Of a DNA stretch of 48,264 nt, positions 14,407 through 22,917 are shown piece by piece. A program made the translations under genes and the position numbers. The number at the start of each line of letters is the position of its first letter. Within the stretch, counting starts at the first letter, position 1. The DNA comes from Clostridia bacterium. Lineage in GTDB: Bacteria > Bacillota > Clostridia > Christensenellales > Borkfalkiaceae. The stretch spans positions 1 to 48,264 of the forward strand of contig JAFSRT010000018.1 in the NCBI GenBank assembly GCA_017445995.1, in the 5' to 3' direction. The notes below the pieces were generated by a model, which searched no databases, was not told the DNA's origin, and saw only the letters and a list, made by a program, of their open reading frames with translations.

Positions 14407-16140
14407 ATGAAAGCGGTAATTTATGCGAGATATTCGAGCGATGCACAACGTGAAGAAAGTATCGAAGGTCAGATCCGCGATTGTATGGAATATGCGAAAT
14501 ATAACGATATAACCGTCGTAAGCACTTATATCGACAGAGCGTTGTCCGCAAAAACGGATAATCGTCCGAACTTCCAAAAGATGATAAAGGACAGTTTAAA
14601 GCATATTTTCGACCTTATAATCGTGTGGAAGTTAGACCGTTTTGCCCGCAACCGTTACGACAGCGCGTATTACAAAAACGCCCTGAAAAAGAACGGCGTT
14701 AAAGTCGTTTCCGCAAAAGAAAGTATTTCCGAAGGCGCGGAAGGTATTATTTTGGAGTCCGTTCTGGAAGGTTATGCCGAATATTATTCCGTAGAACTTG
14801 CCGAAAAGGTCAACCGCGGTATGAAAGACAATGCGTTGAAGTGTATGAATAACGGTACAGTTACGCCTATGGGGTATTACGTTGACGAAGATCAGCATTT
14901 ACAAATAGACGAAAAGAAAGCACCGTTTGTAAAAGAGATATTCGAAAGATTTGCACAAGGCGAAAAGATGAAAACTATTATAGATGATTTCAAAGCGCGC
15001 GGAATTGGCGTTACTATTCGCGGGAAACGCGGCAAAACCAAATCTCACGAAAATCCGCTTAATTATAATATCGTCCGCCGTATGCTTACTAACCGCAAGT
15101 ACATAGGCGAGTATAAATTCAAGGATATAGTCGTTGAAAACGGCGTGCCTGCGATAATCGATATAGACTTATTCGAGAAAGTTCAAAAGAAAATTTCCGT
15201 CAATAAAAAAGCCCCCGCTATACATAAAGCGGAAGACGATTATTTGCTTACTACAAAATTATTTTGCGGTAAGTGTGGCGCAATGATGCTCGGCGAGTGC
15301 GGAACAAGTAAAAACGGGCGAACTTACCATTATTATAAATGCGCCCAAGCGAAGAAAACGCATAAATGCGATAAGACCGCCGTTAAAAAAGAAAAGGTTG
15401 AGAACGCCGTAATTAAAGCGATTGTGGAAAAGATAGCGGACGATAAACTTATGGAACAGTTGTCCTATCAATTACACGAATTGCAGTTACAAGAAAATCA
15501 AATCGTTCCGGCATTAAAACAAAAACTTGCAGACGTAGAAGAAAAGATTGAAAACATACTCACGGCGATAGAAAGCGGAGTCGTTCTTAAAACGACAAAA
15601 AGCCGTCTTGAAAAACTCGAAAAAGAACAGGAAGCACTTACGATAGAACTTGCCGAAGCGGAAATAAAAAGCCCATTTTTAACGCAGGAACAGATTTTGT
15701 TCGGACTGACTAAATTCCGCAAACTCGACCTTAACACAAAAATAGGTAAACAAACGCTTATCGACGGTTTCGTCAATAAAATATATCTTTACGACGATTA
15801 TGCTTTAATAACCTGTAATTACAAGGACGGACAAGAGAAAATAACGTTTGAAGATATTGAAGAATCGGATGTTTTAAAGGCGTTAAAGGCACAAAAAAAC
15901 AAACCCGAACAAGAGTGTTCGGATTTGTTTAAGTCTGGTGACCCCAACGGGATTCGAACCCATGATACCACCGTGAAAGGGTGGTGTCTTAACCGCTTGA
16001 CCATGGGGCCACTTTTGCTTGCCGACGTTTTCTCGGTTTCGCTATTTAGTTTTTATTTCAACGACTTTGTGCCGATTATATCTGGTAGCGGCGGTCAGAT
16101 TCGAACCAACGACCTGCCGGGTATGAACCGGCCGCTATAA
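14407..16140 (+). CDS. Large serine recombinase, frame running antisense through tRNA-Glu
   Basis: Starts at ATG 14407, after AAAGGGGC. The resolvase domain opens MKAVIYARYSSDAQREESIE with the nucleophile Ser10 or Ser11 and Arg8. A recombinase domain follows, then a zinc beta-ribbon with paired cysteines (CGKCGAMM...YYKC...HKC, about 288-325) and a coiled coil (about 340-430). The open frame reaches TAA 16138-16140, but the part after about codon 510 (GDPNGIRTHDTTVKGWC) is just the antisense of tRNA-Glu and then tRNA-Met. The native C-terminus therefore probably ended near the terminator at 15930 before integration, or the tail really is translated. It belongs with the TndX-type recombinases of Clostridia and is the likely integrase of this element. 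Confidence 0.85.
   Translation: MKAVIYARYSSDAQREESIEGQIRDCMEYAKYNDITVVSTYIDRALSAKTDNRPNFQKMIKDSLKHIFDLIIVWKLDRFARNRYDSAYYKNALKKNGVKVVSAKESISEGAEGIILESVLEGYAEYYSVELAEKVNRGMKDNALKCMNNGTVTPMGYYVDEDQHLQIDEKKAPFVKEIFERFAQGEKMKTIIDDFKARGIGVTIRGKRGKTKSHENPLNYNIVRRMLTNRKYIGEYKFKDIVVENGVPAIIDIDLFEKVQKKISVNKKAPAIHKAEDDYLLTTKLFCGKCGAMMLGECGTSKNGRTYHYYKCAQAKKTHKCDKTAVKKEKVENAVIKAIVEKIADDKLMEQLSYQLHELQLQENQIVPALKQKLADVEEKIENILTAIESGVVLKTTKSRLEKLEKEQEALTIELAEAEIKSPFLTQEQILFGLTKFRKLDLNTKIGKQTLIDGFVNKIYLYDDYALITCNYKDGQEKITFEDIEESDVLKALKAQKNKPEQECSDLFKSGDPNGIRTHDTTVKGWCLNRLTMGPLLLADVFSVSLFSFYFNDFVPIISGSGGQIRTNDLPGMNRPL
15897..15930 (-). terminator. tRNA operon terminator inside the recombinase 3' end
   Basis: AAACAAACCCGAAC (15897-15910) pairs with GTTCGGATTTGTTT (15917-15930) with one mismatch. 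On the minus strand it is followed by a run of seven T, directly after the tRNA-Glu 3' end. On the plus strand it lies inside the recombinase coding frame. Confidence 0.7.
15936..16010 (-). tRNA. tRNA-Glu (anticodon TTC)
   Basis: A full cloverleaf on the minus strand: acceptor GGCCCCA/TGGGGTC, anticodon arm CCACC-CTTTCAC-GGTGG, T-arm with GGTTCGAATCC and an encoded CCA end. It is the second gene of a two-tRNA unit and probably the attachment site of the serine-recombinase element. Confidence 0.95.
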
Positions 16141-16159
16141 CCAACTAAGCTACGCCGCC
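16083..16159 (-). tRNA. tRNA-Met (anticodon CAT, elongator type)
   Basis: A minus-strand cloverleaf beginning GGCGGCGTAGC and ending CGCCGCTACCA. The anticodon loop is TTCATAC on a GCCGG/CCGGC stem. The base-paired first position (G-U) argues against initiator tRNA. A CAT anticodon could also be tRNA-Ile2, but the sequence resembles elongator Met of Bacillota. Confidence 0.9.
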
Positions 16160-16196
16160 ATATACTTTATCAAATCTCTTCGATAAATGCTTTTGT

Positions 16197-16225
16197 ATTA
16201 TATCTAAAATGTTGTCTATTGTCAA
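16197..16225 (-). promoter_or_regulatory. Promoter of the tRNA-Met/tRNA-Glu unit
   Basis: On the minus strand TTGACA (16220-16225), 17 nt, TATAAT (16197-16202), about 38 nt upstream of tRNA-Met. Confidence 0.8.
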
Positions 16226-16253
16226 TTATTTTTTGTCGCTTTTGCAAAAAAAA

Positions 16254-17408
16254 TCATATTTTGGTCTGTTTTTTCTTTTTGCCCACTATTTTCATTTCGT
16301 TTTTCATGTTTTTTCTGTGTTTTCTTGAAAATATGATACAGAAAAACCTATGTATTAAACATAAGAAAAGCGGATAATGGTGCTTTTCGCAAAACGGGTA
16401 TGCCTGATAAATCTGCTGTTTATTCATATATAGTCTCGAAAAAAGATAGCGCGTTTTTACAAAATGCTTGCTTTTCTTTTCGATTTTATTAAGTTCCCTT
16501 GCAATAACCACCTGTTGCGTGCCGTGAAGTTCGGCAAGATATACTTCTTTTGCGAGATTTAAGGTATCGCAATCGGATTTTTTGCCGTTAAACCAGTAAT
16601 CTTTTAGGGCGATTAACTTTTTATAATCATCGTAAAGCCCGCTCATTTTTATTTTTTCGTCGGTATAGTTTCTGTCAATTTTATCGGCGAACTCTTTTTC
16701 GATATAATAAATATCGATAATTCTTCTAATTCCTACACCCTTGCCCTGATAGTGCTTTAAAAGGTGCAAATAGAAATACACGTAAAACACGCTGTCTTCA
16801 ATATCGTATAAAAGAAAGTCCCCCGACTTGTCCGTTTTATATGAGAAAGGGTCGGATATTATGTCTTTGGCTTTAACCATATTATAGAAAACGTTCTTTT
16901 CTCCGAAAAAGTCGGTATGCAGTTCTACGTGCAGATTGCCCTTGTCAAAGGACGACTCGCCGTCGATTTCCTTTATAAAGGTAAACCCGTTTTCCGTAAG
17001 CAGATCGGTTGCCTTTTTAACGTCGATTTCGCGAATAAAGAAATCCAAATCCGCCATTTCCCTGAATTCGGGCGACGGGTAAAAGCGTTTTATTTTAGTT
17101 CCCTGCAACGTCATCATCGGAATATCGTTCTCGGTAAAAAGACGGGCGATTTTATTCGTTATTTCGTCTTGCAAAACGTCCCGATGAAGCGCCTTATAGT
17201 ACGCCGATTTCCACTTGTCTAAAACGTCGGCGGACGGCGGTGGCAGGATTTTTTGAACGGCGGAATACGCTATTCCCGATACGTAATGCTTTTTTGCGCA
17301 ATTTAAAACAGACTCGTACAATAAATCGTTATTCCCTTTCGGGGTATCGTCGTTTATTGCAGAGCCTATCAGATAAATTAAATAGTCGTATTCGTTTTTA
17401 ACAGTCAT
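16254..17408 (-). CDS. Nucleotidyltransferase-fold protein (NTP_transf_5 type)
   Basis: 384 residues. The signature GTKIKRFYPSPEFREMADLD ending in DxD (about 103-122) and the later VELHTDFFGE are typical of the PF14907-type nucleotidyltransferase family. The rest is helical, with a strongly basic tail (HRKNMKNEMKIVGKKKKQTK). Such proteins are often next to PqqD-like peptide chaperones and ABC transporters; here PqqD is directly upstream (21-nt gap) and nothing else of a RiPP pathway is present. The substrate is unknown. The AG-rich ribosome site before ATG 17408 is weak. Confidence 0.75.
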   Translation of the reverse strand: MTVKNEYDYLIYLIGSAINDDTPKGNNDLLYESVLNCAKKHYVSGIAYSAVQKILPPPSADVLDKWKSAYYKALHRDVLQDEITNKIARLFTENDIPMMTLQGTKIKRFYPSPEFREMADLDFFIREIDVKKATDLLTENGFTFIKEIDGESSFDKGNLHVELHTDFFGEKNVFYNMVKAKDIISDPFSYKTDKSGDFLLYDIEDSVFYVYFYLHLLKHYQGKGVGIRRIIDIYYIEKEFADKIDRNYTDEKIKMSGLYDDYKKLIALKDYWFNGKKSDCDTLNLAKEVYLAELHGTQQVVIARELNKIEKKSKHFVKTRYLFSRLYMNKQQIYQAYPFCEKHHYPLFLCLIHRFFCIIFSRKHRKNMKNEMKIVGKKKKQTKI

Positions 17409-17429
17409 CGTTCTCTATGTTTTTAGGCG

Positions 17430-17696
17430 TTATTCTTCTATAATGCCTTCCTTTACCATTTTTTCTATCATTTGATGAATATCTTGAAGGGCGTTTTCAT
17501 ACGAAACTTCAAAATCTTCAACGATGGCGGTTGCGATTTCTTCCGCCGACAATCCTTTTTCAATGCCTTCCCAGATTTCGTTCGCCGTGTCGTTAAGTTC
17601 TATTATGCCGTTATATTGTTTACTTAATTTTTCGGTCGGAACGACAACCCACTTGCCTACGACCTTTCTTTTTATAAACCCTTCTTTAATCTTCAT
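17430..17696 (-). CDS. PqqD-family peptide-binding protein
   Basis: 88 residues. It has the RRE-type winged-helix pattern of PqqD: VGKWVVVPTEKLSKQYNGII as the beta part, LNDTANEIWEGIEKGLSAEE and IHQMIEKMVKEGIIEE as helices. PqqD proteins bind leader peptides of ribosomally made peptides and deliver them to modifying enzymes. No precursor peptide or radical SAM enzyme is visible within the window. It is first in a two-gene unit with the nucleotidyltransferase. Confidence 0.85.
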   Translation of the reverse strand: MKIKEGFIKRKVVGKWVVVPTEKLSKQYNGIIELNDTANEIWEGIEKGLSAEEIATAIVEDFEVSYENALQDIHQMIEKMVKEGIIEE

Positions 17697-17725
17697 ACTT
17701 TCTCTCTTTTTATATTATCGTATCT

Positions 17726-17754
17726 ATAATATATCATTATTCAAAGATTGTAAA
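17726..17754 (-). promoter_or_regulatory. Promoter of the PqqD-nucleotidyltransferase unit
   Basis: TTTACA (17749-17754) and TATTAT (17726-17731) with a 17-nt spacer, about 30 nt upstream of ATG 17696 on the minus strand. Confidence 0.65.
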
Positions 17755-17794
17755 TACACTTTTTAAAATTTAATGAGAAATTACCGTTTTTTTT

Positions 17795-19831
17795 CTAAAA
17801 AACGATAATTTTTGCGCTTTTTTCGTCCACGTTTATCGATAACTCGCCGTTTTTAACTTCAAACTCTTCAATCGATATATTCCCGATTGCGTCGAAAACG
17901 GTCGCTTTTTTCTTGCCGTCCGAAACGTTTGCCTGACGGACAAACAACGATTTTGCCACTTTGTAGTCTTCGTTGTTGATAACGACGATAATACTTTCCT
18001 TTTCGTTAAACCTTGCGTAAGAAACTGTTCCGCCTTCCGCGTATATCGGAAGGAAAGACCCGCAAGATAACGCGCTGTGTTCCTTCCTAAAAGACGCTAT
18101 CGACTTATGAAATGCGATAAGATTCGTATCTTCTCTTCCCCAAGGATAAGTTCTTCTGTTATCGGGGTCGGTAAAGCCGACTTGCCCCGCTTCGTCGCCG
18201 TAATAAATAGTCGGCGCACCGAGATAGGTCATCTGAAAGACTACCGCTTCTTTGTAAACGCGCTTGTCGATATTTCTTTCCGCACCTTCACTTCCCATAT
18301 CTTTGAGTTTTCCCGCCGTCCTGTTCGTTCTCGTTAAAAATCTCGAGTGGTCGTGGTTTGAAAGTTCGTTCATAGCGGTAGATAACGACTGATACGGTAA
18401 GTGTGCCGACGCATTTTTAAGCATTTTAAAAAACTCTTTGCCGTCGTTATACAGGTCTGCACGGTATTCGTTGCTATGCTTTTCCATACCCGTCAGAAAA
18501 TAGGAAAGGGGTTCCATAAACGCGTCGTAATTCATAACGGTATCCCACTCCTTACCGTTTAGCCAAGCGGACGGGTCGCCGTAATGTTCGGCTATTATTA
18601 TAACGTCCTTATTAACGGCTTTAACGCGCGTTCTGAACTCTTTCCAAAACGCGTGGTTAAAATCTTCGCTATGCCCTAAATCCGCGCCCACGTCTAATCT
18701 CCAACCGTCTATGCTATAAGGCGGTTTAACCCACTTTTCGGCAACGGCAAAAATCTCTTCGCAGAGTTTCCGACTGTTTTCATAATTAAGTTTCGGTAAG
18801 GTTTTATGCCCCCACCACCCTTCGTATTCGGAATCGGGACTGTCGCTATCGAAAGCAAAATATTCTCTGTATTCGCTGTCGGGAAAGGAAAACGCGCCTT
18901 TACTATACCCTTCTTTATTAAGGTATACGCCTTCCCTGTCAAGCCACTTATTAAACGAACCGCAATGGTTAAATACGCCGTCTAAAATAATTTTCATACC
19001 GCGCTTATGGATTTCACGGCATAAAAAGGCGAAGTATTCGTCGCTTTTATTAAGGTTGGTTTCCGATAGCACCCTTTTTATATATTTCGGGGCGAACCCG
19101 TTGTGTTTTTCCCAGTCCTGCATATATCGTTCGCAGTCGTCTTCTATTATCGCAAGGTGCGGGTCGATATGGTTATAGTCCTGAACGTCGTATTTATGCG
19201 ACGACGGGGATACGAAAACGGGGTTTAAGTATATCGCCTTTACGCCAAGCGACGCGATATAGTCTAACTTCTGATAAACACCCTGCAAGTCTCCGCCGTA
19301 AAATCTTCTGATGTCGTGGTAATTGACGGACGCAAACCAGTCTTCCACCTTTTCAGAGTGTCCGTCGATATAATAATATTCGTTGGTTTTAACGTCGTTA
19401 GTTTTATCGCCGTTATAAAATCTGTCGGTAAAAATCTGATACTCGACGCAACCTATCGCCCAAGACGGCACGGAAAAAGACGGAATAATTAAGAAAAAGT
19501 TTTCGGCGTTTTTCGTTCCGTTAAAAGTATGCGCACCGCTCTTATCGTATATAACGACCTTGTCGCTCTGATTTATTATAAAAAAGTAGCGTATATTTTC
19601 TTCTCCGCAAAAAAGTTCGGCGGTAAAGTAGCGGAAAAGTTTATCTTCCTTTTCCCTTTCCATAGGCACGCCACAGTTCGCGCCTTCGATAAAAAGCGTC
19701 GCAAAATCTGTTTCCTTGCCCGTTCTTAACCGTATTTTTACCTTTTCGTCCGTTTTCGGGAAAAGGGGCGTTCTATAATTTTCCCCTTCGTCCGAATAAA
19801 TATACGACAGTATTTTTTCTTCGTTGTTCAT
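17795..19831 (-). CDS. GH13 alpha-glucan hydrolase (neopullulanase / maltogenic amylase type)
   Basis: 678 residues from ATG 19831. I chose this start because a TTGAAA/TATAAT promoter at 19851-19879 would place any longer start upstream of transcription. An N-terminal beta domain (1-120) precedes the TIM barrel. The four conserved regions are visible: I, DGVFNHCG; II, GWRLDVGAD with the nucleophile Asp; III, IIAEHYGD with the acid/base Glu; IV, LSNHDHSRF. DPDNRRTYPW with an inserted GDEAG is typical of cyclomaltodextrinase/neopullulanase enzymes. No signal peptide, so it acts on imported maltooligosaccharides in the cytoplasm. The last codons overlap a hairpin (about 17777-17812) that may end the transcript. 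It is a single-gene unit. Confidence 0.9.
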   Translation of the reverse strand: MNNEEKILSYIYSDEGENYRTPLFPKTDEKVKIRLRTGKETDFATLFIEGANCGVPMEREKEDKLFRYFTAELFCGEENIRYFFIINQSDKVVIYDKSGAHTFNGTKNAENFFLIIPSFSVPSWAIGCVEYQIFTDRFYNGDKTNDVKTNEYYYIDGHSEKVEDWFASVNYHDIRRFYGGDLQGVYQKLDYIASLGVKAIYLNPVFVSPSSHKYDVQDYNHIDPHLAIIEDDCERYMQDWEKHNGFAPKYIKRVLSETNLNKSDEYFAFLCREIHKRGMKIILDGVFNHCGSFNKWLDREGVYLNKEGYSKGAFSFPDSEYREYFAFDSDSPDSEYEGWWGHKTLPKLNYENSRKLCEEIFAVAEKWVKPPYSIDGWRLDVGADLGHSEDFNHAFWKEFRTRVKAVNKDVIIIAEHYGDPSAWLNGKEWDTVMNYDAFMEPLSYFLTGMEKHSNEYRADLYNDGKEFFKMLKNASAHLPYQSLSTAMNELSNHDHSRFLTRTNRTAGKLKDMGSEGAERNIDKRVYKEAVVFQMTYLGAPTIYYGDEAGQVGFTDPDNRRTYPWGREDTNLIAFHKSIASFRKEHSALSCGSFLPIYAEGGTVSYARFNEKESIIVVINNEDYKVAKSLFVRQANVSDGKKKATVFDAIGNISIEEFEVKNGELSINVDEKSAKIIVF

Positions 19832-19850
19832 AAAATTACCCGACTTTATT

Positions 19851-19879
19851 ATTATACCAAAACAAACGGTTTTTTTCAA
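19851..19879 (-). promoter_or_regulatory. Promoter of the GH13 gene
   Basis: TTGAAA (19874-19879), 17 nt, TATAAT (19851-19856) on the minus strand. The expected transcription start is about 12 nt before ATG 19831, so the leader is very short. Confidence 0.75.
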
Positions 19880-19901
19880 CACAGTTTTACGTTTTTTAAA
19901 G

Positions 19902-19933
19902 AAAAATAACGGCTTTTATTTAAGCCGTTATTT
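19902..19933. terminator. Terminator after the CofE-like gene
   Basis: AAATAACGGCTT pairs with AAGCCGTTATTT; a run of T follows on the minus strand. It ends the CofE-like gene and, possibly, the whole aromatic operon. Confidence 0.8.
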
Positions 19934-19954
19934 AATGCTTGTTTTATTTTTATA

Positions 19955-21160
19955 TTAGTCGTTCGTGTAGTTGTCGAAATAACCCTGAACGAGAACGACA
20001 GGCGTTCCTTTATCACCCGAACCACTCGTTAAATCGCACAGCGAACCGATAAGGTCGGTAAGTTGACGCGGGGTCGTACCTTGCGCCGCCATGTTGCCGA
20101 CCAAACTTCCGTTCTTTGCCTTAATACTCTTTTCAATCGCTTCTTTAAGCGCCTTACCCGTCAAGTCTTTATAGTCGTTATCCGCAAGGTATTTAAGTTT
20201 AAGTTCGTTCGGCGTGCCGATAAGCCCGGAAGTGAACGCAGGTGATACGACAGGGTCTGCAAGTTCCCAAATCTTTCCTTTCGGGTCTTTAAATGCGCCG
20301 TCGCCGTATACCATAACTTCGACGTGTTTGCCCGTCTTTTCTAAAATCTGCGCCTGAACGTCTTCAACTAATCCTTGACAATCTCTCGGGAAAAGTTTAA
20401 CTTTATCTTCCGTCGACTTATTCGTTCCGAGTAAACCGTATTTTTCGTTATATCCGCTACCGTCTACCGAACTGTTAAGTATTTCGTCTAAACCTAAAAC
20501 GATATCGGCGCCCGCGTTCTTTAATATTCTCTTTGTTCTTGCCCTCGTGTGAATATCGCAAACCAAAACGTTCTTCGTATAGTCTAATATGGTTTTTGCT
20601 TGGTTGGCAAATATTATTTCGACGTCCGCACCGCAATCTTTTATAAGGTTTTTATAATATTCCACGTAATCGACACCCGTAAATTCAAGTTTCGTTTCCG
20701 TGCCGAAAACTTCGCGGTATCTCTTTTCGGTTAAAACGTCGCTATACGGATTGATTCCCGCTTCGTCTATCTGGTCGTAAGTTATCACAGAGTTGCCGAC
20801 TTCGTCGCTTGGGTACGAAAGCATTAAAACGATTTTTTTCGCGCCCTTTGCAATACCCTTTAAGCAGATTGCAAAACGGTTTCTCGAAAGTATCGGGAAA
20901 ATAACGCCGATAGTTTCTCCGCCGAACTTGTTTTTAACGTCTTTTGCGATATTATCTACCGTCGCGTAATTGCCTTGCGATCTTGCGACGATTGATTCGG
21001 TTATCGAAATAACGTCCCTGTCGTGAAGGGCGAAACCTTCGTATTCACACGCTTCTAAAACGCTCGTTGTAACGATTTTTGCAAGGTCGTCCCCTTCTCT
21101 TATAATAGGAAGACGGATACCCCTTGAAACCGTGCCGACTCTTCTTTCTTTGTTTTCCAT
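19955..21160 (-). CDS. Coenzyme F420-0:L-glutamate ligase-like protein (CofE family)
   Basis: 401 residues, with the CofE fold throughout: VGTVSRGIRLPIIREGDDLA at the start, DRDVISITESIVARSQGNYA as the nucleotide-binding part, and later GTPNELKLKYLADND. CofE adds glutamates to F420-0 with GTP, but no other F420 gene is visible and Clostridia of this type do not generally make F420. Clostridial homologues are probably amide ligases for another acidic substrate (inference). An AGGAG site lies 8-9 nt before ATG. It sits 106 nt after aroQ on the same strand, so it may be the last gene of the aromatic operon or independent. Confidence 0.75.
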   Translation of the reverse strand: MENKERRVGTVSRGIRLPIIREGDDLAKIVTTSVLEACEYEGFALHDRDVISITESIVARSQGNYATVDNIAKDVKNKFGGETIGVIFPILSRNRFAICLKGIAKGAKKIVLMLSYPSDEVGNSVITYDQIDEAGINPYSDVLTEKRYREVFGTETKLEFTGVDYVEYYKNLIKDCGADVEIIFANQAKTILDYTKNVLVCDIHTRARTKRILKNAGADIVLGLDEILNSSVDGSGYNEKYGLLGTNKSTEDKVKLFPRDCQGLVEDVQAQILEKTGKHVEVMVYGDGAFKDPKGKIWELADPVVSPAFTSGLIGTPNELKLKYLADNDYKDLTGKALKEAIEKSIKAKNGSLVGNMAAQGTTPRQLTDLIGSLCDLTSGSGDKGTPVVLVQGYFDNYTND

Positions 21161-21266
21161 CGTAAATATCTCCTAAATATTTTGTACGTATACTACTTTA
21201 CCATAAATAAGAAAAAAATCAACCTTTTTTAAGCCCTTATCTATAACAATTACTTATACCTATCAT

Positions 21267-21707
21267 TTAATTATTGCTTTTTAACGCTTCTTGTAGTTTA
21301 TCGATAGCGATAAGGTAGCCGTCCGTTCCCTTTCCTATGACCTTATCGAAAGCGTAAAGGGAAATATAACTTTGTTTTCTGAAATCTTCGCGGTTATTTA
21401 CGTCGGTAATATGTACTTCGACGGTTTTAATACCGACGGATTTAAGTGCGTCCAAAATAGCGATACTCGTGTGCGTGTAAGCACCCGCGTTAATAACTAT
21501 TCCGTCGAACTTATTGTATGCTTTTTGTATCGCGGTACAAATATCGCCTTCGCTGTTTGACTGAAAGCACTTTACTTTAACGCCACTATCTTTTGCGTGC
21601 GCCTTTATCTTTTTTATAAGCGCGCGGTAGTCTTCATTGCCGTAAAGAGTTGGTTCTCTTTTGCCGAGCATATTAAGGTTTACGCCGTTAATTACGAGTA
21701 TTTTCAT
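21267..21707 (-). CDS. aroQ: 3-Dehydroquinate dehydratase, type II
   Basis: 146 residues, the usual dodecameric type II length. It opens MKILVINGVNLNMLGKREPT with the catalytic loop Tyr in LYGNED. INAGAYTHTSIAILDAL and EVHITDVNNREDFRKQSYIS contain the active-site Asn, His and Arg residues. It converts dehydroquinate to dehydroshikimate. It overlaps the aroE/aroK fusion by 20 nt and is the last core gene of the operon. Confidence 0.95.
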   Translation of the reverse strand: MKILVINGVNLNMLGKREPTLYGNEDYRALIKKIKAHAKDSGVKVKCFQSNSEGDICTAIQKAYNKFDGIVINAGAYTHTSIAILDALKSVGIKTVEVHITDVNNREDFRKQSYISLYAFDKVIGKGTDGYLIAIDKLQEALKSNN

Positions 21708-22917
21708 AAATATCTACAATCTCCTTAACGCAATCGTCTATTATCGAATTATTATTAACGGCGTAATCTTTTATGCCGTCGTAAATATCTTTTCTTTCCG
21801 TATACAGCCGTTCGATTCCTTTCTCTTTTGATAAAGGTCTGTCAGTGTCTACGAGTAAATGAATATTTCTTTGTATATAGATTAAAATACCGTTTTGCTT
21901 TAACGCTTCTACGTTCTCTTTTCTTAAAACCGCGCCACCGCCGACGGATATTACAACACCGCATTTTCTCGCGACTTTTTTTATTACTTCGCTTTCGATT
22001 TCTCTGAACTTTTCTTCGCCGTATCTTTCTATAATTTCACTCGGCGACAATTTGTTTTCTTCGGTTATTATTTCGTCGGTATCGATAAACTCTCTGCCGA
22101 GTTTACCGAAAAGACGCTTTCCGACCGAAGTTTTTCCGCAAGACGGCATACCGTATAAAACGATATTCGTTTTTTCTTTCTTTATCTTTTTATAAGTTTC
22201 TTCGATTGCCGTAAAGTCGGGGTTTTCGCCCTTCCATATTCCTTCCGAAAAAAGGGCTTGGGCAACTAACATTTTTAGTCCGTTGTCGCACTTGATATTA
22301 AGCCGTTCGGCGGTCAAAATAAGTTTGGTTTTAAGCGGATTATAAACGCAGTCGAAAACGAACTCGACTTTATTAAACTTTTCTAAATCGACGGGCGACG
22401 CGCAAACGTTCGGAAACATACCGACGGGGGTCGTGTTAATTATAATTTCCGCGGACTTTAACTTTTCGTAGCAGTTAGAATAATTGATTTCTCCCGTTCT
22501 ACTCACGATAGAAATACTCTTTGCGCCCTGCCGTTTTGCAAGGCAGGTCGCCGTCATACTCGTTCCGCCCGAACCTAATATAACGACGGTTTTACCCGCC
22601 ATACTAACGCCCTTTTCAGTAAACGCGTATTCCATACCGAGAATATCCGTGTTGTACCCGAAATAGCCCTTTTCTGTTTTAACGACGGTGTTCACGCTAC
22701 CTGTTTCTTTCGCGTCGTCGGAAAGAAACGCCGTGTATTTCATTACTTCCCTTTTATAAGGAATAGTTACGTTAAACCCCGAATAATCGTTTTTTTTAAA
22801 AAATCCTTCAAGGTCTTCCCTTTTTATTTCGCGTAAAGAATAGTTAAACCCGTTTAAACAATGTATCTCTTGAGAATAACTGTGAGATAATTTTTCGCCG
22901 ATTAAACAGTATTTCAT
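21688..22917 (-). CDS. aroE: Fused shikimate dehydrogenase - shikimate kinase
   Basis: 409 residues in one frame. Residues 1-240 are AroE: SHSYSQ shikimate site near 11-16, NVTIPYKREV with the catalytic Lys, NTDILGMEYAF, and VVILGSGGTSMTATCLAKRQ as the NADP-binding part. Residues from about 251 are AroK: Walker A GMPSCGKTS, DTDEIITEE, FREIESEVI, GGGAVLR and RPLSK. Normally two proteins; here the fusion couples steps 4 and 5 of the shikimate pathway. The start overlaps pheA by 4 nt. The AroE part lacks a long linker, so both active sites are probably close together. Confidence 0.95.
   Translation of the reverse strand: MKYCLIGEKLSHSYSQEIHCLNGFNYSLREIKREDLEGFFKKNDYSGFNVTIPYKREVMKYTAFLSDDAKETGSVNTVVKTEKGYFGYNTDILGMEYAFTEKGVSMAGKTVVILGSGGTSMTATCLAKRQGAKSISIVSRTGEINYSNCYEKLKSAEIIINTTPVGMFPNVCASPVDLEKFNKVEFVFDCVYNPLKTKLILTAERLNIKCDNGLKMLVAQALFSEGIWKGENPDFTAIEETYKKIKKEKTNIVLYGMPSCGKTSVGKRLFGKLGREFIDTDEIITEENKLSPSEIIERYGEEKFREIESEVIKKVARKCGVVISVGGGAVLRKENVEALKQNGILIYIQRNIHLLVDTDRPLSKEKGIERLYTERKDIYDGIKDYAVNNNSIIDDCVKEIVDIYENTRN

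Noticed and set aside
15936..16140. Real protein tail of the recombinase
   Set aside because: These codons are the antisense of tRNA genes, a common spurious extension; I keep the frame but give no function to it.
16917..17222. Plus-strand ORF opposite the nucleotidyltransferase
   Set aside because: It is an antisense shadow of a well supported gene with no ribosome site or family match.
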